DNA from: Gavia stellata
Lineage: Eukaryota; Chordata; Aves; Gaviiformes; Gaviidae
Reading direction: 5' to 3'
Assembly: GCF_030936135.1 (NCBI RefSeq)
Contig: NC_082618.1
Span: 8,219,034 to 8,283,033 of the forward strand
Length of the DNA: 64,000 bases
Shown here: piece by piece, positions 48,701 through 60,700 of the stretch
Layout of the letters: each line of letters begins with the position of its first letter
How positions within the stretch are numbered: the stretch's first letter is position 1
Program-made: the position numbers and the translations under genes
Notes under the pieces: model-generated
What the model was told of the DNA's origin: nothing
The model's input: the letters and a program-made list of their open reading frames with translations, nothing else
Databases searched by the model: none

Positions 48701-51700
48701 CTTTGCCCTTGGGAAGTTGAGAAAGAGGCCGGCTTTGCCATGGAGCTGGGATGCTGTGGGAGCTCCTGAAGCTCCTCTGGAAGGCTGCTGGGTTTGGGAG
48801 TCCCCAGCCTGCCCTGTGCATCGCCCTGCGCCCCAGAAATGCGAGCTCTGGGGTGGGGAGCACTGGCATAGCTGGAATAGTCCTTGATGGGGTTGGCTGG
48901 TGGATCTGGTTACGGCAGAATGCTGCGGCTGCAGGCTGTGCCGTAAATGAAATCCCCAGCCCTCTGTTTAGCTGGAATTACAGTTTCTGTCATGGAAAGA
49001 TCCTGGAGTCACGTGGGCTTTTCTGCTTGCCCCGCCACACTGCTTTCGCCAGCACCTTGGGAAATGGGAAGGCAGGCTGCTGGCAGCAGCGGGGTCCCCG
49101 CCTCGCAGGCTGGTGAGCGCAGAAATGCAGCGGTGTCGGTGTGTGCACCAAAGGGCTGAGATGGGGAAGGGGCCTTGGGGCGTCTGGATCCCCGGGCATC
49201 GGCCGCCTCATCCCTGCGCTCCTGGCTGGGGGCTGGATCGCCATGGGTGTTGTGCTGGGGCCTCCTGGCACGGTTTGGGTAAAGGCAGGGCTTGTTCTTG
49301 CTGCTCCGTCCCTGCTTTCAGCTTGTGCTGCTGCTGGCAAGTACATGATATTGCAAAAGTGTCTGTCTGTCCTGGAGAAACTCCTCTGCAGATGGGGAGG
49401 TGATGGGGCAGCGCCGCGGGCAGGGCTCTGTCCTGCTGTCCTGAGCCACCCTTGGACCCTGCTGGTTCCTCGTCCCTTTCTTGGAAAATCCCCTAAGACC
49501 CCAGCAAAAGGAGAACGGAAAACAGTGAGCAAAGTCCAGAGTTTATCCCAGTGCATCTCTTTCTGTCTGGGGTAGGTTGTGGCGTGCAAGAGGTGAAGGA
49601 GCGGCGGTCCCGCAGCGCCCAGGAAAGTGAAGTGTTGTATTGTCTGTCCATCTATTTCCCCTCCTGTAGCATCAGGAGGGATCCTGAAGTTGGTGCCAAA
49701 GCGGGGAGGTGTGGGGGGGACACAAGTTGATCTACCACCTCTGTGTCCTCCTTTATTTTTTTAATTTTTACTTCATTGTCTTTTCCCCACTGTTGGAAAG
49801 TGCTTGTGTGGCTCTGAAGATGCTGAAAGTTCCTCTTCTGGCTGGGGAAGGCCAGGCAGAGTCACTGTGTTTAATTTTAACTGCTTAGGCAAGGACAAAA
49901 CCGCAGCGTGCGTGTGTGTGTGTGCCTGCTGGGGACCTTTGAACCGTCTCCATCTGCTCTGGGGCCCGGGGGGGTGTTTTGGGAGGTGACATTTCTCCAC
50001 AAACCCCCCTGATGGCAGCGTGACAGCAACCCCTGCGTGACGTGCGGCTGCCTGAGCTGGGGACTGCAGGGTTAACGCTGGGGCAGGTTGGCACTGTTAA
50101 AGAAAATCATAAATAAATGCAAAAGTTCACGAGGTTAAAAAGCCTTTGAGTAGAACAGTTGCTGTTTAAAAGCATAGCTTTTAAATGAGAGCAGTAAGTG
50201 CTGGTTGTTGGAGTAACTTCCCTGTGATGCACAAATAGTGGAGGGCTTGTAAAGGAGCTGGAAGAGCAAAGGGGAAACCTGTGACCAGCTCTGCCCGTGG
50301 GCACCTCCGGGATCTCTGCTCCAGAGCAGAGCCGTCAGCGGGAGCGGAGCCGTCAGCGGCCGCATCTGCTGGGTGGAGAAACGGCCCTTCCAGGAGCTGG
50401 CACCCTGTGAATGCCGAGCAGGACAGATGCGTGGTGGGATGGGGGTCCCTGTCCCTCTTTCTGGGCAGGGGGACAGTGGGTGAGCCGGCCCTGGTGGGCA
50501 CATCCATGCTTCTGGCAAGCTGTCGTGGCTGGGTCTGGCTTTCACCTGGCCTGCTCCCCTCTGCCATCAGCTCTCGCATCAGCTAAGTGTGGTTGCAGTG
50601 GGAATCTGGCTGCTGCCCAGCATCACGATCCTGCATCTCCTCCCAACCAGATCCTCAAAATTGGTGTGAACGTTCCTGGAACGGCTTCCTCCTCTCTCCC
50701 GGCACGGCTGCAGTACCTGCTCTCGTCGGCCCAGAGATGCTGACGTCTCACCTGCAGGAGGGGGGTCTGGCTGCAGCATCCCTGCGCGTCCCTGTGTGCT
50801 GTCAGCCGAGCAAGGTCCCGCTGGCTGGGTATTTGTCTGTGGGGGCTATTTGCCCCCCAGCATTTGGGGCAGAGACGATGCTAAGCTCCCCCAGCTCAGC
50901 AGCATTCAGGCGGTAGGCAGCAGTGCTGGGCTGCCCCGGCGCCGTGCGGAAGGGCAAGAGGGGACACAGTTCCCCTTTCCGTGCCAGCGGTGCTGCGGGC
51001 TGTGCCCGCTGCGGGGGCGAGTGCTTTGGCTCGGAGGTGGCCCCTGACCCCCTCGGGCTCAGTGCAGCAGTGGCTGGTTGTGGGGCGGTCGGTGGCCCCC
51101 AGGTAGGAGCAGCGGTGGCAGCAGGGCACGCAAGAAACCCTCATTAGATGGCTGGCTACAGCCAGAAGTGCCCTGCGGGGCCTGAATAGATTTGCATTGT
51201 AAGTCTGTTGAAATCTGGTTTGGGGTTTTTTTCCCCCTGGAAAGACACTTCTGTGCAGCGGGGCTCTTTGTTCGGGTAGTTCCTCCTCCGCTCCTGCCCA
51301 GCGTGGCCAGCGATGCCGCCAGTTGGGATCCCAGCGGATGGCTCTGCTCTGTCTTCTGCTGGATGCTGTCTGCTGCGGCCAACCCTGCAGCAGCAAACGG
51401 AGGGAGATGCTTTCCCCCGTGCTGGCAGGGGAATAATATTCCCTTGGGATGGAGAGGGGAGCCTGGTTTAGCCAAGTCAGCTCACTGAAGTGTGCATCCA
51501 TCCTGGGAAAATGGCACATCTGCCACTGGTTGATGGCACTGCCGGGTTTCCCCTCCCGTGGAGGCTGGCCAGAGCAGCCGCCGGGAGCTGGGAGCCTGGC
51601 CGGGGCTGAGCGGCCGGAGGGAGCACACCGATCTCGCTGCATCCCCAAGAGACATCTTCACATCGACTTGGCTATCCCACCCCTAGTTACTTTATCAGTG

Positions 51701-54700
51701 TTTGCTAAGGAGGATAATTTGCATATGTAGATCAGTAGGAGCAACACTTCTTGGCTCCCTCGGCTGTAGCTGGCCTGGCCAGCCTAAGCAGAATCGCAGA
51801 GGACGTCCTGCAGATCTGCCCCAAGATAAGTCCCAGCTGCAAAGTTCAGGGATTGTTCAAAGATCTGGCAGATAGGGAAGCCTTTGTGCTCAAGACCAGG
51901 GCTTTCTGCCATGGGCGGTTTTCTTCCGAGGCTGCTAACCAGCACCTCTTCCTTCTCCTTCGCAGGTCCTGCAGCGGGAAGCAAACCTGGCCGAGCCTTC
52001 TCAGCGGTGCTGGCACCAGGGCTGGGTGGGAGAGGAGCAGCCTGGGGCTGCGGCGCTGGCAGATACAGCTGCAACCTCCTCCCTCTCGGAAGAGAGATGC
52101 AATGCGATAGCTGGCCCAGGTCTTAATCTGATATTGGAGGCTTTTTCCTGCGAGCAGCCACCACCTTTCTTTCTTTCTCTGTCTGGTATTTTGAGAGGCC
52201 AAGGAGGGTGCTGCTGCTGCAGCTGGGTCTCTGCCCTCCTCCCCATGCTTGCTGCGGGGGACCTGCCCGGCTCTGGTGCCCTGCTTGGCTCCCCGGGGGC
52301 AGGAGGCTCCGAGCAGCTGCCCTGAACTCCGGGCACCTCCCGGCCGTGCCCAGGGGTTGCGAGCAGAGCTTGGGGTTGATGCGGCGCAGACCTTGGGGTT
52401 TCCATCCCACAGGAAAGTGATACTGGGGGAAAAGTTTAATGCTGAGTTGGACTGAGGAGCGGTATGTTCAGGGGACAGAGCAGGAAGGATCTGCTGTGCT
52501 CCTTGGGTGGGAGGGTGGAAACATTTTCCTTTATTCCTCTTTTTTCCCCTCTGCAATCTCTGGCAAGGGAATAGCTGGTGCTCTGCACCAGCAAGGGACA
52601 GCCCAGACCTCCCGGAGAGCCCGGCAGAGCGGGCACTGGAGGAGCTTGGAAAGCTGGGCTCGCGGCTGCTGTCTGTGCCCCCTCCCAGTCAAAGGACTCT
52701 GGCTGCTCTCTTAGTTCTTGTCTAACGCTGCCACTTGCACGGCGCTCCCCAACCACCCTCTTCTCCTCCATTCTTCCCCCAGGAAAACACCCCCTTTGCC
52801 CCACGCCGGTGTTGGAGGTGCAGGCAGCTCCGGAGCTGCTCTCCGGTTGCTGCCAGCCCTGGGTGCCCGATGCCAGCCCCGGGTCCCCAGCCCCAGGCAA
52901 GCACCGAGGCTCGTGTGGCCGTGGCTGGAGGAGCCTCTTGCACAAGAGTCCAGAAATAGCGATGCGTGGGCTGGCAGGCAGGGGCTGGGCAGATGCCAGG
53001 CAGACAGCCGGACACCAGGCAGGCTGCGTGGGGCCGGTCGGTGGCGGGGAGGAACCACAGGACTTGGCTTTTGGCTCTTGCAGCAAGGATGCTCCCAGCT
53101 GGAGCTGTGCTGCGGTCGGAGGTGGGGGTGGCTGGAGGGGGTTGAGAACGTGGTTGGCAGCATCTTCTCACCCAGGGCTGGTCATTGTCACCGCAGGGTG
53201 ATGGGTGTCTGGGTGTGGGTGGGTGCTCCCCCTGGCTCCAGGGAGAGGAGGGAGGCTCAGCTGCTTTGCAGGTTTTGGGGTTTTGTTGTTGTTGTTGTTT
53301 TTGCAATGGTGGAAAGAGCGCGAAAACCAAAGTAAAAACAAAGCCCAGCGGTTTGGTGGGGCTGTTTTGTCTGGGCTGTGCAAGGGCACCTGCCTGGGTT
53401 GGCACGTGCAACCAGATAAGGCCCACTGGGTGCGGCACAGAGGTGGCTCCAGTTTGGGCATCTCGGTATATGGGGACGCTTTCCGGGACACCCACCAGGC
53501 CGGGGTCCGGCGTGCTCGGCTGCCTGGTCCTCCTGGGACGTGGCATTACCGGGGCCTGCTGGGCGGTGTCACGCCAGGGGTGGCCAGCCGGCGGAGGGGT
53601 CCTGGTGGCCCACGGGCGGTTTGTCCAAGTGCTCACCTCATGCCGTGCGTTGGATAAAGAGGAAGATGTGCAAAGGGGGGGTTTGCACCGTGGAGTGCAG
53701 AGGCTGGTGCCATGGGTGGGAGCAGCCAGGAAGCGTGTCCGGCGGGGGGAAGCATGTGGAAAAACTCCTGCGTGCATGCAGAGAGCTGTGCATGGAAAAC
53801 CGGCCACCCTGGGGGCTGCGGGCTGCTTGCTACCCCCATGTCTCTGCAGCCGCTGTGCTGCAGGGGGAGCGGCTGCACCTTGTGCTGCTTCTGCGGTGCT
53901 CCTCGAGGTGCAAGCGGAGTGTGGTTTCCTGCCCTGAACAGGGCTGATGTGCTCAGCCGAACCTCCGTCGCCTTCCTGGCAGCTCGCTGTGCTGAGCGGC
54001 AAGGCCTCATGTTGCGGGGGCCATGGAGGCACCGGGTTTGGCTGTGGAGGTTGGAGGGGACTCTCCATCAGGAGCTGTAAGGGATGGAGCCGGGACAGGC
54101 TGTGGTACTGACCCGGAACCTGGGCGGGAGCAAATGGGGGAGTTGGTGGGGGACAGAGAGCGGCCAACACATCCCACTGCGCCTGCGCTGTCACCCTTGG
54201 GCAGAGCTGGCACCACCTGCGCTAATGGCTTGAGGACAAGGGGAGCTTTGGCACCGAGCAGTGCAGGCGTGGTGCTGGTGGTGCCCAGCAGCATCCCATG
54301 GGGCAGCTGGGGGTTGCGCTCAGCTCCCCGAAATACGCAGGACTGGGGTGGACAAGGGGTGGGAAATGGCAGCTGTGGGGCTGCACCCTGTGCCGCTGAC
54401 TCAGCGCCCGGTGACACATAGCTCGTGGGGGTGGTGGGCTGTGGGTGTGGGTCCTCACCGTGCTGGGGCTGGATACGGCCCCCCGGGGAGGCAGGGCTGT
54501 ACTAGGGGCAGCAGCAGCTCCTCACCCTGGATGCCAGGTGCTGGTGGCTCCATGTGCCCCAGCCATGCCAAACCACAGCCTTGGCATTGCTGCGCTCCAC
54601 CAAAATGTATCCACTGCGTCCGAGCCTGGTGTGGACATCCCTGGGAGCAGGGATCAGATGGTGGCAGTGCCTTGGCAGGGTCCCCTCAGGTTTCCCAGCC

Positions 54701-57700
54701 AGGGTGGTTGCCGATGCCACCCGCGTCCTGGCACTTCACGCTCTGGTGGCTCTGCCTTCCCCTTGTGCCCAGTGGAGCGTTATCCCTCCTGCCCGGTTCC
54801 CATCTGGCCCTGGCACCTGATCCAGGCCCTTCCCTGCATGGCTGAGCCTGCAGGCAGGATGCGGCCGTGGGCACCGGCGGGGGATGCTGGGGGCAGCGGT
54901 GCTGGCGCAGGCTGAACGAGGGCAGCCTCTGCACTTGAACGCTTGGCTGGTGCCCTGACATATTGGGGTTGATCACTCTGGTGCTTTAGATCTCCTTTGG
55001 CTACATGCAGCTGGGGAGGGCGGTTTAACCTCTGCCGGCCCACGCCCCGCTCTGCCCACCCCAGTTGTATGGGGTCCCGGGGGTCCTGGTTCTGCCGGAG
55101 GGAGCGGGGCCGGGGGGAGCGGGGCTGGGGGGAGCCTGTGTCCTTCAGCCGTAGCGGTTTGAGGGGCTGGCAAGATTTTGCTGGGGAGGGGGCACAGCAT
55201 CGCTGGGTCATGGGAAGCAGATGAGACTGGTGGAAGGGGTGATGGAGCCGGGTTCCCCCTTTGCCCCCACTCTCCTTGGGGTGTCTTGGGGGGCAGCCGC
55301 ATGCCCCCGTGCCACCGCCGTCCCCTCCTCCTCCCCGGTCCCCAGACCCCCGCGGAGGGTCGGCGTGGCTGCGTGCGGGGGGGACGCTGAGCTCGGCTCC
55401 CCGCGGCGAGGCAGGGGCGGGAGGCGGGACGCGCTGCCATCGCCGGGCGGCACCTCCTTCCCTGGGCACCCCTGGCAGAAGAGCCGCCGTGTGCCCGGGC
55501 AGGCGGCCGTGCCCGGCTCTCCCCTCCAGCCCCCGCCTGGGCCTGCGGCCCCCCGCCTCCCGCCCTCGCCCGCTGCCTTTGTGTGGGATGAGAGCCGGCT
55601 GGCGGGGCTGAGAGCCGGCGCAGCCCTCCCGAGCATGGAGCCGCTGAGCCACCGCGGCCTGCCGCGGCTCTCCTGGATCGACACCCTCTACAGCAGTACG
55701 TGCCCTGGGCCGGGGGGCGGCGAGGGGGGCCGGGGGGGCGGGGGGCGGCTCCCCGCTCCCCGTTGTGTAACGCTGCGGCGCGCCGGGGAGGGATGCTGTG
55801 CCGGCGAGCCCGTGCCGGGGGGCTCCCGGGCTGAGCGGGGGCCGGCGGGGGGTCGCGCTCCCCGCCCTGAGCATCCCGCACGCCCCGGGGGCAGGGCAGC
55901 GCTGGCCGGAGTCGGTCCAGCATCCCCCGGGCTGCGGGGAGCTGCTGCCCGCTCCGGGGGGCTGCGTGAGCAGGGGGGGTGACGGGGGCCGGAGCAGCCT
56001 GGCAGCTGGCGCTGCCCACGGGGGTCCTCGGGGACGTGGGTGTTTTCTGCCCCGCGTCCCATCCCTGTCCCTCCGTGGCCGTGGGAAGGCTCCTCTCCCC
56101 CAGTCGTGATTTTTGCAGCGAGCTCCCAGGCGCTACGCCGAGGATGCTGTGGCAACGCGGTGTCGGTACCCGGGGCTGGCAGCCGGCGGGGCCGGGGGCG
56201 GCCTGCAGCAGCCCGGGGAGTGTGAATCTCCGTGGACGGGCAGCGGGGAGGAATGAGCCCCAGAGCCACGCTGGTCCTGGTCCCGCGGCAGCAGTCTCAG
56301 CGGCAGCCAAGGGAGTCAGGGACATGGCTAGGGGATGGCGGGGCTCGGTTATGGGGTCCCCGTTGTTCATTCTGGGGGAGCGTTGTACTGCATGGGCACC
56401 CTAGGGGTGGGTTTCGGGGTGCAGTGTTGAGCTCGGAGCCTGGCATTTGCGGGGCAGCGAGGTTTGGCGTGGGTGTGTGGGAAGGTGGGATGCTCCGGAG
56501 ACGGGGGCACAGTGCCCCCTGCACAGATCTGGCATCTGCCATGCCCTGGAGGGAATGGGAGCTGCAGGGGGCATGTTGCAGATGCCTGAGCCCCCCCAAA
56601 GTTTTCCATCCCAAAGCCTCTGACACCCAGTTGTAAGCCGCATCCAGCAGCGGCAGTCCTGGGGTCTGTGCAGCTTGTGCAGGCGGCTGGGCTGGAGCCC
56701 GGAGGCCGCATCCAGCCCCAGCCTCCGCGCGCTCCTTCCCAGCCACAGCATCTCTGCAAAGCAATGGCTCTGCCGTCCCGAATCCTGCTCTGGCTGCTCT
56801 TGCCGTGGAGGGCAGAGGCACGGGGGAGGCTGCTCAGCGTGTCAGTGTTTTGGGGGATGCGAAGAAGGGTCTGGCCTTCATCATGCCAGGGAAGGCAGAG
56901 GCGCGGAGGAGATGCTGTTTGTGTTGAGCCACCCTTTGGAGGAGGCCCGCGGAGGCAGGTCCGAGGCCAGCTCACGCATCCGTGTTGTCATGGTGAATTT
57001 TCACCCAGGCACAGGGAAACTGCAGTGTTTCCCCAAAACCTTGCAGGCTCCGTGCAGATGTTTGGCTTCTCCTGGCAGTGGGATAGGACAGGCAAGCGTT
57101 GGGGTGTGCCGGTGTGCTCCCAGGGTGCCAGGGAACAGCATGCGCCTGGCTGGAAAGCAAAGAAAATGCCACCCTGAGCTGCTGTGACTGTGCTGTCACC
57201 CGTCCAGGTTGGGGAGGAGCCGGCTGCTGTCCTTGGCTGCATTCCCTCTTGGGGACCATAGTGCTGGGATTAGCCCAGGTCAGACCTGGGAAGACGTGGC
57301 AGAGTGGAAACATTTTTTTCCTGGGGAAAATAATCCCCCATGGGGACACATTCCTGGCCCCATCACCCTCCTGGGGCCACATGCCACCCATGGCCCTGAT
57401 GGGTGTTGGTGTCCTGTGGGTGCCAGCTCTTGGTGTGTTATGGGGCTGGATCCAGCTCGGGGCTGTAGGGCAGGGGTGTCCTCACCCCCCAGAGTGGCTC
57501 CCCTGGGCCAGGCTGCCTCCATCCCCTCGGTGCCTATGCCTGGGGTGGAGCAGGAGGATTTCCACTGCTGCTAAAAAACGGGAGCAAAAATAGCACTGGG
57601 TTTTGGCACGGGCACAGGAACAGGCTGCAGGGGCAATGCAGCTGCGGGGGAAGGAGGGAGGCGCTTGGTTTGGGCTGGCTGGGTGGCAGGAGCACCCCAC

Positions 57701-60700
57701 AGGGAGGGAGACGCAGGGGCCAGCCCCTCTGTGTCCTCTCGCTCAGCAATGTCCCCCTCGCCTGTCCTGGCTGCTTGGTGGTGCTTGGTTCCCTCCCTGC
57801 AGCGGGTGCTGGGGGTGCTGGGGAGGTCCCTCTGCCCAGCCTCCCCAGGTGAGAGCCCCATAAATACTGCAAGGCCACGGGTGGCACAGCTGGAGGCACA
57901 GCTGGAGCCATGGGGACACGGCTCCATCCTCTCTCCTGTGGGCAGGGCAGGGTCCCTCTCCCTGGGTGCCTGTTGAGGCACTGCCCGTAGGTCTCATCCC
58001 CAGCTCCGGTCTGGGACTGGGATGTAGATCTGCTCCAACTGGGAGCAATGGCTGGCTGTGTGAGCGCCGGGTTGTGCCCGCATCCCCACAGGCCAGTCCC
58101 TTCCCCCTCTGTGCCATCGATGCCGCCTTCTTCCCTGCACCGCTGCGGGTGTCACCTCCCAGGGTCCCCAGCCACCTCATTAAAGCTGTGTTCCTCGTTA
58201 CCCTGCTGCCGAGCCAACCCAGCCCAGGTTGCCAGGTCTCCCGCAGTGCCGGTGCCGCTCTGGTTGCCCCCGTTGTCCGCCCCGCGGTTAAGCTGCAGAC
58301 CTTGGCCTTGGTGGAGGCGAGGCGGCGGAGCCTAACGGCCTCCGAGTTGGTGTGCCTGGTGGGGACCATCAGCTTTGTCCCCTCCCTGCTGCCTTGGCTC
58401 TCCCTTGGACCCCGCCTGATGGGGAAGGGCACTTGGGCAAAGGGGGTTGGGTTTCTCTGTGGCATCCCCAGCCCGAGGACAGTGCCCGGTTGGGTGGGGA
58501 GCTGCGTGGGGTGGGTGTCTCGGGGAGGTGGCCATCATGGGGGGACACCAACTCATTCCTGGCCGGTGCTGGAGGCATCTCAGCTGCGACCCGTCAAAGG
58601 CAGGAGGGACAAGGGACATCCCACCCGCAGGAGGCAGGGTGGGTTAGAGCTGGGGATCCCCTTTGTCTGGAAGCTGGGGACTGGGGGGAGCTATGGGCTC
58701 CCCCATCTCTGCCCATCCAGCCTGTTCATTCCCAGTCACTGGCAGCTGCTGGGTTGAAGGGGGGCTGCAGTGGCCCAGTGAGGGTGGCACCCCAGCCTCT
58801 GAGGGATGGTTATTAGCTGCTAAGTGCTAATGAGGTGAGGTCTGAGAGGGGCTGCAGTCTCCTGGCGGAGCTGGGACATGTCTGGCCTGTGTCGGAGCTC
58901 TTCTTCATCCCAGCCCCAGACACAGGACAGGAACCCCAGTCCCTCCCCAGTAGCACCAGCAGGGCTCCCCCAGCCTGAGCAGACTTTGCTGCACTCTGTG
59001 ATTTAAAGATTTATCCACTTTCGATACAAAGCCAAATGCAATGTTAATGTGCTGAGTGGTGTTGGCAGGAGTCGGGGGAGTCCTTGGCCAGGACCAGTGG
59101 GGCCATGGGAGCACAAAGTGGCAGTGGTGCGTGGTTTGGTTTGGGACGGCTGCACCCAGTTTTGGCCAGGGTCTTGGCTGTGGTACCACCACTGCCTGTG
59201 TCCGGGAGGCCTGTAGGGACAGCCGTGGGGCTGCTGGGCAGGGAGGGGAGCAAGGGGCTGATGTGGGGTTGGATTGGGTGAGCCATGCCGGCAACCTCTT
59301 CGAGAGCTGCCGAAGGGGTCTCGGCTGCGGGCCCCAGGTGGGGGGTGCCGGCTGCACCCCGCGGCCACCCCTGCTGCAGCCGGGCTCCCTTCCCCCTCCC
59401 CTTTGTCAGCATCTCGGGGCTGCTGCAGCCGCCTCTTCCCGCCGCCACCGAGCCGCTGCCGTTTCCATGGTAACAGGTTAGGATGTACCCCGGTTCCCCT
59501 GCTGCGCCCCGGGGACCCCCCGCAGGCCTCAGACCCCCCCCACTCTCACTCGGGGCTCCGGCTCCCCTAAACGGTTTCCCTCAGGCCATGGACGATGGGG
59601 AGGGGTTGTAGGACAGCGTAGGGCATCCAAAAATGGGTGCTGGCCTGGTGTGGCAGTGGCCTCATCCTGCACGGTGGCCTCATCCTGCACCGGGGAAAGC
59701 AGACCCCTTCTGCCTCCCGAGCGTGGCCCGAGCCACCCACCTGCCATGGAGCTGCCGCCGTCTCCCTTCTTCCAGGGCGGGTGACAGCATCCTCCGTGCT
59801 ATGGACCCAGGTGTCCTGGTACCCGTTCCCACGCTCCAAGGAGGATGGGCATGGGGAAGCGGGGAGGACGGCAGCCGTGGCTGCCAGCCCAGCTCCATCC
59901 TTCCCTGGGGATGGTTCAGGGATGGTGGCCACCAGGCGAGCAGGGCAGAGCCGCTTGCGTGGGGCCAGGGCGTCTGGCAGAGCAGCTGTCCCTGCACAAA
60001 CGAGGCCTCTTGGTGCCGTTAATTATGTAAATATAGGGAAGTGTGTCGAGCAGAGGATGCCCTGCGGGCTGAGGATGCTCTGTGTGATGCCCTGCCTGCT
60101 CGGCCGGGCAGGCAGAAAGCAGGCAGCTGAGTCCGCCTGGGCTGGGGTGAGCTGTGGGTGCGTGTCCGTGCATGGCCCCAGGTATGGGACACGGGGTCAG
60201 TCGCTCGCAGGTCACCGCAAGCTGGGACGGTTGTGGTGTCCCATGCGGTGACCCTTGGCTGCGCTACTGCCTGGGCGCTCACCATCGCCTTCTCTTCCCC
60301 TGGCAGACTTCAACTATGGTGCAGACGAGTACGACGCCGAGGGCAACGAGGAGCCCAAGGCGCTGCCGGAGGGCTCAGAAACCATGCCCTACATCGACGA
60401 GTCACCCACCATGTCCCCCCAGCTCAGCGCCCGCAACCAGGAGAGCGGGGACGGCGTCTCACCCACACCCACCGATGGCCTCGGCACAGGGGTAGGTGCT
60501 CGGGACGCAGAGCTCTGTACTGGGTGCTGTTGAAGCCGGGGCCGGGGGTGCCCAGCGCGGTTGGTTCAGCAGTGTTGGCGGTGCTCTGGTGCTGCTGTGA
60601 CCTGGGGGACTGTCCCCTGGCACCCCCAACCCTGCTGCCCGTGGCCCTCGGGGTTCCGGGGAGCAGCACCCTGTTCAGCTGCTGTTTGTGTGGGTGCCAC

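Larger units (their letters stand above)
45781..55634. other. ABR first intron (long form) up to the MEPL exon
   Basis: 9.9 kb, GC-rich with AT-rich islands at about 46.69-46.90, 47.78-48.05 and 51.65-51.74 kb. A degenerate minisatellite occurs at 46.0-46.3 kb and a (TTG)n tract near 53285. Very long ORFs on both strands, such as one across 52.7-54.2 kb on the minus strand, result from few stop codons in GC-rich DNA and resemble no protein. Confidence 0.6.

Noticed and set aside
52722-54194. A 490-codon minus-strand ORF in the ABR intron
   Set aside because: Composition is that of GC-rich non-coding DNA (Pro/Ala/Ser/Arg-rich). The opposite strand is equally open and no family resemblance is seen.
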